Program-made: the position numbers and the translations under genes | Source: Alteromonadaceae bacterium UBA2620 | GTDB taxonomy: Bacteria > Pseudomonadota > Gammaproteobacteria > Enterobacterales > Alteromonadaceae | Reading direction: 5' to 3' | Assembly: GCA_002339125.1 (NCBI GenBank) | Contig: DDJQ01000068.1 | Coordinates: 1-9,842 of the forward strand | Length of the DNA stretch: 9,842 nucleotides | Notes under the pieces: generated by a model | Told to the model about the DNA's origin: nothing | The model's database searches: none | Seen by the model: the letters and a program-made list of their open reading frames with translations, nothing else | Part shown: in pieces, positions 1 to 5,695 of the stretch | How positions within the stretch are numbered: the stretch's first letter is position 1 | Layout: each line of letters opens with the position of its first letter

Positions 1-424
1 CTACCCGGCCGGCAAATTCGTTGTGGAAGAAAGACAAACTCTGGCCAAGCAGATACCGGTGGGCCTGCCAGCGAATTCGCATGGGGTAGTTACCCAAAAG
101 CGACTGGCGGGAAAACAGTGAGCGCAACAGAATAAAGCCGGGGATTAGCACCACCACTACAATACCCATCAGAATAAGTGTGTTACTTTCCTGCTCTACA
201 AAGGTGGCGCGATCTCTTTCGGCAAACCAGTCCACCAGTTTGCCCATAAAACCAAATAATGTAACTTCGAGTATCGCTACGATAGCGCTGAGCAGTGAAA
301 CCGTGAGCAATACCGCCCACATACCCTTGGTATAATGCTTACAAAAAGCCACCATTGTGGTCGGTGGCTGTGTGGGAGGTTCGGCTGGAAACGGGTTGGT
401 TAATCGCTCAAAAAAAGAAAACAT
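1..424 (-). CDS. ABC exporter, membrane domain with N-terminus (partial, runs off the window)
   Basis: The first 141 codons of an ABC-transporter protein are visible; the rest, including the whole ATPase domain, lies beyond position 1. The N-terminus is soluble and proline-rich. Two membrane segments follow, at about residues 37-60 and 82-101. Then comes a cytoplasmic stretch ending in SFFHNEFAGRV, which is typical of the ABC exporter (MsbA/multidrug type) membrane domain just before coupling helix 1. The ATG at 424 is preceded by AAAGG about 6 bases upstream, which supports this start. The gene follows the aldolase-like gene by 18 bases on the same strand, so the two probably share a transcript. 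The substrate cannot be told from this part. I call the family from the visible membrane-domain pattern only, since Walker and signature motifs are outside the window. Confidence 0.8.
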   Translation of the reverse strand, partial: MFSFFERLTNPFPAEPPTQPPTTMVAFCKHYTKGMWAVLLTVSLLSAIVAILEVTLFGFMGKLVDWFAERDRATFVEQESNTLILMGIVVVVLIPGFILLRSLFSRQSLLGNYPMRIRWQAHRYLLGQSLSFFHNEFAGRV

Positions 425-442
425 CAGGCCTTTTGCTTATTG

Positions 443-1060
443 TCAGGTGTCACTGAACCCCAGTTTGCTGAGGATAGCTTCGACATTGTCATGGTGTTTG
501 GCTTGCCATTCATCCAGAGTCATACTGCTGTCTTTGTCGGCGCGTTTTTTAGCTATATCAAAGGCTTCGGCAGCAGAGGCTTGTGGGACGACGGCAATAC
601 CCTCTTCGTCGGCGACAATGATATCACCGGGATGCACTGTCACACCACCACAGTTAACCGGTTGATTGAGTGGGTCGACGCATTTCTTCGCACCGGGTTT
701 GGGGACCACGCCGCGGGCATACACCGGAAAGCCCATCTCCCGAACTTCGGCTAAATCCCTGATCACACCATCTACCACAAAACCGGCTATGCCCCGCCGT
801 TGAGCAATCGCACATACGTTACCACCAGATACCGCAAACTGATCGTCAGCTTCCACCACAATAATGTCACCCGGGTTAGCCCGGTAAATGGCCGCGTGTA
901 GCATCAGGTGATCACCCGGCTGGCATTTTACGGTAAACGCAGGGCCCGAAATTTTAGGCACCGGTTGCCACAGTGAATGAATGGCATAATCCATAAATTG
1001 CTCGCGCGGCAGTGCATCGGCATATTCGCATGTTGAGACAGATGAAAAATCGATGGTCAT
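443..1060 (-). CDS. RraA-family protein, probable 4-hydroxy-4-methyl-2-oxoglutarate (HMG) aldolase-like
   Basis: A 205-residue protein of the RraA/HMG-aldolase fold. It contains the signature of metal-dependent HMG/CHA aldolases, G-X20-R-D-X2-E, exactly spaced: G80, R101, D102 and E105. In the characterised aldolases these residues bind the divalent metal and the pyruvate moiety. The stretches VDGVIRD, FPVYARG and VHPGDIIVADEEG are also typical. E. coli RraA, the RNase E inhibitor, is shorter (about 161 residues), so an aldolase or oxaloacetate decarboxylase role is more likely than RNase control, although the family is often mislabelled. The predicted site is cytoplasmic. The ATG at 1060 has AGGGAGA a few bases upstream. 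The ABC exporter gene follows after 18 bases. No pathway partner such as a gallate or protocatechuate enzyme is in the window, so the substrate is open. Confidence 0.88.
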   Translation of the reverse strand: MTIDFSSVSTCEYADALPREQFMDYAIHSLWQPVPKISGPAFTVKCQPGDHLMLHAAIYRANPGDIIVVEADDQFAVSGGNVCAIAQRRGIAGFVVDGVIRDLAEVREMGFPVYARGVVPKPGAKKCVDPLNQPVNCGGVTVHPGDIIVADEEGIAVVPQASAAEAFDIAKKRADKDSSMTLDEWQAKHHDNVEAILSKLGFSDT

Positions 1061-1099
1061 TACGTTCTCCCTGATTACATAACAGCTTAAAGAATCACC

Positions 1100-1108
1100 A
1101 CTATAACA
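1100..1108 (-). promoter_or_regulatory. candidate extended -10 promoter for the aldolase/ABC exporter genes
   Basis: On the minus strand the sequence reads TGTTATAGT, an extended -10 element (TGn followed by a 5/6 match to TATAAT). It would start transcription near 1093 and give a leader of about 33 bases before the ATG at 1060. There is no good -35 box, as is usual for extended -10 promoters. Called by eye only. Confidence 0.35.
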
Positions 1109-1200
1109 ACCCTGCTCCGATTGAGGAGTAGATAGCGTGTATTTTCATTATCACTGCCTGTGTTATTTTGGTGCTAAACGAACAATTAACCAACCACCTC

Positions 1201-2058
1201 ATGACTCTGCCCGATTACCACCTGTTGGCCGCGCTGCTTTATTCAGCCTTGTTACTACTGTGTACCGGCTCAGCAAAGGCCGCTATCCGCTTCGGCGTAC
1301 CAGTGGCGGCCGTGTGGTTATCGCTAAGTTTTGCCGGTAGCCTGCTGTTTGCATTGCAGGCCTCAGCCTATATCGGCCTTACTTATTTGCTTCATCAACA
1401 ACGCCTGTCAGGGCGGTGGCCGAAGATAATAGCCTGGGTACTGTGGAGCGTTTTTAGCGTTGGGATACTCACTCACCTGCTGCCGGGTTACCAGGGATTG
1501 CTATTAACCGATAATACCCAGGTAAAAGCCAATAGCCTGGCGGCCAGCGTTTACCTGAATACCGATAAGGTTCTTATCGCCTGGGCACTATTGCAATGGA
1601 TAACGGTATGGCAAAAAAATTCCCGCACAGCCCCGCAAGTCTCAGCATGGGTGAAGCTAATCTTACCATTGCTGGCAATACCGTTAATTATGTTGTTGGC
1701 TGTTCAGCTTGGCTTACTGCAATGGCAACCGGGGTTTTCCGGATTGCTGGTAATCATCATCTTATCTAACCTGCTTAATACCTGTTTTGCCGAAGAGCTA
1801 TTGTTCCGTGGTACGCTGCAACATTACCTGAATAAAACACTGGGGATGTTAGGCGGGCTGATTATTGCCAGTGGCCTGTTTGGCCTGGCGCACTTCGCCG
1901 GGGGCGGTTGGTATATGCTGTTAGCAACATTAGCCGGACTGCTGTATGGCCTGGTGTATCTGCTAACCGGCCGGTTGTTGTGGGCGGTACTTTGCCACTG
2001 GGGACTCAATACCACCCACTTGATGCTGTTTACCTGGCCTGTGGTGCAGGCCGGATAG
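1201..2058 (+). CDS. CPBP-family intramembrane glutamic endopeptidase
   Basis: A very hydrophobic protein of 285 residues from this start, with about eight membrane segments. The three CPBP (Abi/Rce1-type) motifs are in order near the C-terminus: EELLFRG (E198, E199, R203), FGLAH (F227, H231) and HWGLN (H266, N270). The glutamates and histidines form the active site in Rce1-type proteases, which cleave within the membrane. The target is unknown; bacterial relatives act in prenyl-protein-like processing, bacteriocin self-immunity or anti-sigma cleavage. The start is uncertain. The ATG at 1201 is the first ATG, but TTG 1168 and GTG 1171 are in frame, and none of the three has a clear Shine-Dalgarno site. 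The only strong one nearby, GAGGAG at 1123-1128, is placed for an out-of-frame GTG at 1137. The gene converges on the RidA gene with 13 bases between stops. Confidence 0.88.
   Translation: MTLPDYHLLAALLYSALLLLCTGSAKAAIRFGVPVAAVWLSLSFAGSLLFALQASAYIGLTYLLHQQRLSGRWPKIIAWVLWSVFSVGILTHLLPGYQGLLLTDNTQVKANSLAASVYLNTDKVLIAWALLQWITVWQKNSRTAPQVSAWVKLILPLLAIPLIMLLAVQLGLLQWQPGFSGLLVIIILSNLLNTCFAEELLFRGTLQHYLNKTLGMLGGLIIASGLFGLAHFAGGGWYMLLATLAGLLYGLVYLLTGRLLWAVLCHWGLNTTHLMLFTWPVVQAG
2034..2054. terminator. stem-loop between convergent genes, possible weak bidirectional terminator
   Basis: CTGGCCTG and CAGGCCGG flank a TGGTG loop, giving an 8-bp stem with one G-U pair (the central 6 bp, GGCCTG/CAGGCC, is perfect). 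It overlaps the last codons of the CPBP gene and lies opposite the end of the RidA gene, where a terminator would be expected. Neither strand has a run of T directly after the stem, so intrinsic termination is doubtful. Confidence 0.3.
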
Positions 2059-2071
2059 TCATCCCTGTTTG

Positions 2072-2593
2072 TTAAGGACGGACAGCGGTAACTTCAATTT
2101 CTACAAGGTAGTTAGGGTTGGCCAGGCCAGCCACCTGAAACGCCGAACGAGAAGGCAGATTAGGCTGTTCATCAGTACCGAAAAACTGCTTATAGCCACG
2201 CATAAAACCGGCGAAGTCCATTTTACCTTCCATTGCCGGGTCGCCCACTAAAAACACCTGCATTTTCATAACATCACCCATGGTCAGATCCAGGCTTTTC
2301 AGATTTTCCTCAATGCGGTTAAGCACGCTGACAGTTTGCATTTCGGTATCGCCATAGGCTTCCATACTGCCCTTTGGCGCATCCGGGTTACTGACCCCAG
2401 GCACTGAACCACTTAAAAAGACAATGGTACTGGTAGCCGGTACTTCCGAAGCGCGCAGGATCGGGAAGTCAGAACCAATCAAACCATGGCGAATCACCGT
2501 TTCTTTGGCCGGCGAAGTGGCTTCTGCGTCGTTACATCCAGTAGTGGCAAATACTGCACTTAGCAGCAGTGGAGCAAGGAATAATTTTTTCAT
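2072..2593 (-). CDS. exported RidA-family (YjgF/YER057c/UK114) protein, probable imine deaminase, possible lipoprotein
   Basis: A 173-residue protein: an export signal of about 19 residues followed by a RidA domain at roughly residues 45-173. RidA hydrolyses reactive enamines and imines to keto acids and ammonia. The key RidA arginine is present in the C-terminal motif LPSRSAFQV (R149), followed by VEIEVTAV with a conserved acidic residue (E165). The signal is MKK, a hydrophobic run, then ATTGC. Cys20 fits the broad lipobox pattern but not the strict one because Thr is at -3; Asn at +2 would not retain it in the inner membrane. Ordinary RidA is about 130 residues and cytosolic, so the export signal is unusual. 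It is the last gene of the amine oxidase/cytochrome operon, 27 bases after the cytochrome gene, with AGGA 7 bases before its ATG. The RidA assignment is firm; the imine it acts on is inferred from its neighbours. Confidence 0.9.
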   Translation of the reverse strand: MKKLFLAPLLLSAVFATTGCNDAEATSPAKETVIRHGLIGSDFPILRASEVPATSTIVFLSGSVPGVSNPDAPKGSMEAYGDTEMQTVSVLNRIEENLKSLDLTMGDVMKMQVFLVGDPAMEGKMDFAGFMRGYKQFFGTDEQPNLPSRSAFQVAGLANPNYLVEIEVTAVRP

Positions 2594-2620
2594 GTTGTGT
2601 TCCTGTATTCTGGTTAGTGT

Positions 2621-3019
2621 TTATCGTTGTGCAATGGTTTTAACGTCGTCGGCGTCGACCACGTCGGTAAAGTGGTTACCAAAATGGCTACGGGTGTAAT
2701 TCACCACCTCTGCAATTTGTTCATCAGACAGGTATTGCTTGAGCGGCGGCATACCGCCCATGCCGTTGCTGACCATATAAATCACATAAGCACCGGCGGC
2801 CAGCTTGGGGTTTTTGGCTAATGCCGGATACATCCCGGCACCTTGTGCGCCTTCCGCATTGGTCATATGACAGCCCTGACAAATGGCATGATAAAGGGCT
2901 TCGCCGGTGACTTCCTCGAAGTTAGCGCCTTCGGAAAACCCGGCATCATCAGTAGCATGTAAGCATGTGCTTACCAACAACATAGAGCCTGATATTATAA
3001 TCTTTAAAGTTTGATTCAT
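2621..3019 (-). CDS. periplasmic monohaem class I cytochrome c
   Basis: A 132-residue protein with a Sec signal peptide (about residues 1-22, likely cleaved after CLHA) and one haem-binding CQGCH motif (C47, C50, H51). The likely axial methionine is M90 in GMGGMPPL, and a C-terminal helix (about 98-112, DEQIAEVVNYTRSHFG) completes the small class I fold found in cytochrome subunits of dehydrogenases. It would carry one electron at a time in the periplasm. It sits between the flavin amine oxidase gene (18 bases upstream) and the RidA gene (27 bases downstream), so it is probably the electron acceptor of the flavoenzyme, passing electrons to the respiratory chain. The ATG at 3019 has GAGGA 8 bases upstream. 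The acceptor role is inference from gene order and from the NicA2/CycN precedent. Confidence 0.92.
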   Translation of the reverse strand: MNQTLKIIISGSMLLVSTCLHATDDAGFSEGANFEEVTGEALYHAICQGCHMTNAEGAQGAGMYPALAKNPKLAAGAYVIYMVSNGMGGMPPLKQYLSDEQIAEVVNYTRSHFGNHFTDVVDADDVKTIAQR

Positions 3020-3037
3020 GAGTTCGTCCTCAAATTA

Positions 3038-4621
3038 TTAAGCCATCGTACTCAGGGCTTTCTGGTGAAGTCGTTTAATCGCGTCGTGGGCCGATGAGAT
3101 TGCGCCCTCCTGCCAGGCAGGTAAGTTAGAGGCGTGCTCTCCGGCGAGCACCAGACGGCCGTCAACCTGACAAAGATTCTCGTAATGTTCTGCGCGCTTT
3201 TCTTCCGTCCACAGGCCATAGCACCCCTGAGTCCAGGGCACTCGGTGCCAGCCCACGGAGATACCGTTGTCAAATTCCTCGGCATACTGCGGATGAATTT
3301 GCTTACCGTATTTCACCGCCTTTTTCACCCGCTCCTGAGGCGGCAGAGAGGTAAATTCAAAAGCATTGGCGCCCCATACATAGGCACCAAGCAGTACGCC
3401 TTTGCCATTGTCGCAAAATTTTGTGCTGGGGTAGCTGATATTGGTTATTGGCAGGTTGGTGTAGCTCACGCCACCATAAATGGCTTCATCCTGCTCCCAG
3501 AAACGGCGCTTAAATTCCAGGCCTACTTTTACTGAAGCGGCATAGGGTAAAGAGCGAATGGCCGCTTGCATACCACTGCTGGTCTGCACCGGGATCTGGC
3601 TAAGGATGGATAAAGGAATGGTGCACACACACCAGTCTGCCTGAGCGGTTTTTGCGATGCCCTGCTGTTGGTAATTTACCGTTACACCAGTGTCACTTTG
3701 GTCAATTTTGGTTACTTTAGCATTGTACTCAATCAGGTCGCCCACGCGCTTTTCAAAAGCTTTGGCGATATTGTCCATGCCACCAACGGGCTGAAAAATG
3801 CTGCTTTGGAATTCAATATCCTGACCGTTAACAATGTATTTCCACAGTTCAGACTGAATCAATGCGCTCTGGTCAAACAGCTCGCTTGGCTCTGGCTTGG
3901 GTGACAAACCGCCGCCTGGCGAAATGGCAAAGCCGCGTCTTAAACTTACCTCATAAGACTTCTTATAATCGCCCTTATTTGTTAATGCGCCCCAGTGACG
4001 CAGCGATTCAAAGAGTTTCTCCCGGTCTTCCAGGGTAAGGGCATCATCCAGCGCGTTTTGATTTAACGCTTTACCCAGCAGTTCTGCGGCATAACCCTGA
4101 TAATCGGCCTGTACTTCGCGATAACGCTGAGGCTTGCCACCAAAAGCCTTGGTAGAGTGCACCAGGGCGTTATAGTTAACCTGAATAAATGGTTCGATGG
4201 CGATATTGAATTCGTTGATATAAGACATCACATGATGGTGATGATAAGGCACTCGCCAGGGGCCAGGATTAATGTAGTTGCCCTCGGCGAATTGACATTG
4301 CTGAGTCTCGCCACCCAATTCGGTATAGGTATCGCCGCCACGCAACGTCCAGCAACGCCCGCCCGCCCGGGCATTAAATTCAAGCACTTTTACTTTGTAG
4401 CCAGCCTTTCTTAATTCATAGGCCGAAGTCATACCGGCCAGTCCTGCACCCAGCACCAACACTGTGGCGCCTTTTTTTGCACCGCCCAGTTTTAATTTAT
4501 CCGGGTGTGATGACTCTGCCGCAAACCCCAGGGAAGTCATAGCCTGATACATGGCACTGGCACCCGCCGTTTTACCTATCCAGCCCAGTAATGCCCGGCG
4601 GCTCATAGTGTGATTATTCAA
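3038..4621 (-). CDS. Tat-exported FAD-dependent amine oxidase / L-amino acid oxidase family enzyme
   Basis: A 527-residue flavoprotein of the monoamine oxidase/L-amino acid oxidase family. The N-terminus has a twin-arginine signal (SRRALLGWIG, residues 7-16). The FAD-binding Rossmann motif follows at about 54-70 (G58, G60, G63) with acidic E81, then the second FAD motif ARAGGR (85-89), PVGGMDNIAKAF (278-289) and the C-terminal FAD motif with LAGEH and EGAISSAHDA (about 492-514). The family oxidises amines or amino acids to imines. R123 in WRVPYHHHH may match the carboxylate-binding arginine of snake L-amino acid oxidase, which would favour an amino acid; that is inference. The operon also encodes a cytochrome c and an exported RidA, so it may act as a dehydrogenase rather than an oxidase. 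The first codon is TTG at 4621 with AGGG 9 bases upstream; the ATG at 4606 keeps the Tat motif and is an equally possible start. Confidence 0.92.
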   Translation of the reverse strand: MNNHTMSRRALLGWIGKTAGASAMYQAMTSLGFAAESSHPDKLKLGGAKKGATVLVLGAGLAGMTSAYELRKAGYKVKVLEFNARAGGRCWTLRGGDTYTELGGETQQCQFAEGNYINPGPWRVPYHHHHVMSYINEFNIAIEPFIQVNYNALVHSTKAFGGKPQRYREVQADYQGYAAELLGKALNQNALDDALTLEDREKLFESLRHWGALTNKGDYKKSYEVSLRRGFAISPGGGLSPKPEPSELFDQSALIQSELWKYIVNGQDIEFQSSIFQPVGGMDNIAKAFEKRVGDLIEYNAKVTKIDQSDTGVTVNYQQQGIAKTAQADWCVCTIPLSILSQIPVQTSSGMQAAIRSLPYAASVKVGLEFKRRFWEQDEAIYGGVSYTNLPITNISYPSTKFCDNGKGVLLGAYVWGANAFEFTSLPPQERVKKAVKYGKQIHPQYAEEFDNGISVGWHRVPWTQGCYGLWTEEKRAEHYENLCQVDGRLVLAGEHASNLPAWQEGAISSAHDAIKRLHQKALSTMA

Positions 4622-4922
4622 CGAAAAAAACCCTAAAAACTAATGGATGCGCATACGGATGCACCGCTGGTGCCAGCTTGTTCACAGACAGGGCTAAACT
4701 TATAAAATATACGATTAACTACTGACAATAGACGATTGGGTGAACTTTACGCACAAATTGGGCACAAATAATTCAGTGGTTAACCTTTGATGGCCCAATA
4801 CGATGCAAAGCAATGCACCTATTATGAGCATGGTTATTCATCTTCCCGGTGGGAGTAACAACATATTCCTTTACACTTATTCACACATAAGGGGTAGAAC
4901 CACTGATGTCATGGGTTAAGCT
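4622..4922. other. non-coding region between the amine oxidase operon and the hydrolase remnant
   Basis: About 300 bases with no coding region I can support. It holds the minus-strand promoter of the amine oxidase operon (4699-4728). In that operon's leader is a 12-base near-palindrome, GCTGGTGCCAGC at 4666-4677, overlapping a second inverted repeat, GCACC-GCT-GGTGC at 4661-4673, which may be an operator or leader hairpin. An AAGGGG at 4888-4893 precedes an ATG at 4906, which opens only 23 codons in a frame different from the hydrolase. I see no remnant of the missing N-terminal part of the hydrolase here. Confidence 0.6.
4699..4728 (-). promoter_or_regulatory. candidate sigma-70 promoter of the amine oxidase / cytochrome c / RidA operon
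   Basis: On the minus strand, TTGTCA (4728-4723, 5/6 match to the -35 box) and TATAAG (4704-4699, 5/6 match to the -10 box) are separated by 18 bases. Transcription would start near 4692 and leave a leader of about 70 bases that contains the small palindromes at 4661-4677. This is the best -35/-10 pair in the region. Confidence 0.5.
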
Positions 4923-5276
4923 ATGGCCACTAAACCTAACACTTCACATAAAAAGGAACTTAACTGGCGTCCGATGATGGAAAAAGTATACCGCGGCCGC
5001 TTTCCCGACTACGATAATAATAAATCAGCCGCCCTCGCTGCTCGCTCGGTAATAAATTGGCTGGACGAACTGCCCGATGCACCGGTTTTATTGCTCCATG
5101 GCAGCGAAGATAAGCGGGTTAATCCGGAGCAATCCCGTACACTGGCTGCCGCCCTTAACCAGGTGAAACATAAAAACAAACTGGTTATCTATGAAGGCGA
5201 CAATCATGGCCTGGTTAAAAACCGTCAGGCCATGGAGCAGGAAGTGATTGCCTGGCTCGATGAGTACATGAAGTAA
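4923..5276 (+). pseudogene. C-terminal remnant of an S9/prolyl oligopeptidase-type alpha/beta hydrolase
   Basis: A 117-codon reading frame that matches only the last part of an alpha/beta hydrolase of the S9 peptidase type. It has the catalytic aspartate loop (LLLHGSEDKRVN, D63) and the catalytic histidine (EGDNHGL, H95), followed by the final helix WLDEYM. The nucleophile elbow (GxSxG) and everything before it are missing. Full family members are several times longer. Homology probably starts near residue 16 (RPMMEKVYRGRFPDY); the first 12-15 residues look arbitrary. A stop codon (TAA at 4917-4919) lies in frame just upstream, and the ATG at 4923 has no Shine-Dalgarno site. Without the nucleophile the product cannot be an active hydrolase, so I treat it as a decayed fragment. 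It converges on the ACT-domain gene with 2 bases between stops. Confidence 0.75.
5205..5234. repeat. perfect 9-bp inverted repeat near the end of the hydrolase remnant
   Basis: CATGGCCTG (5205-5213) and CAGGCCATG (5226-5234) are exact reverse complements around a 12-base loop that itself contains GGTT/AACC. It lies 45 bases beyond the stop of the ACT-domain gene, where the minus-strand operon needs to end. No T-run follows on either strand, so a termination role is unproven. Confidence 0.45.
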
Positions 5277-5278
5277 AA

Positions 5279-5686
5279 TTAACTATGTTCGGCGGTCAGT
5301 GCTTTAAGGGCCGCTATCGCCCGCTTGGCATCGACCTGCGGTACAAAAATATGATCGTGATAAAAAGCGGCGATTACGTTTGAGCTAATCCCCTGTTCGG
5401 TGAGTGCCTTAGACATTGCCGCGGTTAACCCTACCGCTTCCAGGCTGGAGTGGATTTCGCAGGTAATGCAATTAAAGACCGTCTCATAAGCAAAGCCTTC
5501 GGCGTCGGCCACTGACTGCAACAATACCAGGGTAACGCCCTCTTTTTCACGGAACATCACCTTAGGATCGAGTCTCACAAACACTTCCGGGTCCAGTACC
5601 AGGATGCTTACAAACACCCAGGATTCTGGCTGTAGTACCGGATTAAGCCCACCAAGCAGCGTATTTAAATCTGTTTCACCTGTCAT
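5279..5686 (-). CDS. ACT-domain protein (COG3602-like), function unknown
   Basis: A 135-residue protein resembling the small family of uncharacterised proteins with two tandem ACT-like domains (COG3602, formerly DUF2241). The first domain covers about residues 1-63 (SWVFVSILV, VMFREKEGVTLVL). The second covers about 68-135 (CEIHSSLEAVGLTAAMSKALTEQGIS, then AFYHDHIFVP). ACT domains usually bind amino acids or other small ligands, but no ligand is known to me for this group. The protein is cytoplasmic, with no signal peptide. It is the last gene of the pyrC-dbpA operon, 9 bases after dbpA. AAGGGG 5 bases before the ATG at 5686 is a strong ribosome-binding site and fixes the start. Confidence 0.82.
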   Translation of the reverse strand: MTGETDLNTLLGGLNPVLQPESWVFVSILVLDPEVFVRLDPKVMFREKEGVTLVLLQSVADAEGFAYETVFNCITCEIHSSLEAVGLTAAMSKALTEQGISSNVIAAFYHDHIFVPQVDAKRAIAALKALTAEHS

Positions 5687-5695
5687 AACTACCCC

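Noticed and set aside
1137..1340. 67-codon plus-strand reading frame after a good Shine-Dalgarno site
   Set aside because: Most of it overlaps the protease gene in another frame and its composition looks arbitrary. I kept it only as a start-site puzzle.
1824..2015. 63-codon minus-strand frame opposite the CPBP motifs
   Set aside because: It is a mirror of the hydrophobic protease coding sequence, with no independent support.
3134..3535. 133-codon plus-strand frame inside the amine oxidase gene
   Set aside because: It is antisense to a well-conserved FAD enzyme, with no family features of its own.
4740..4922. Possible promoter for the hydrolase remnant
   Set aside because: Several weak -10-like words occur, but no pair with proper spacing or extended -10 stands out.
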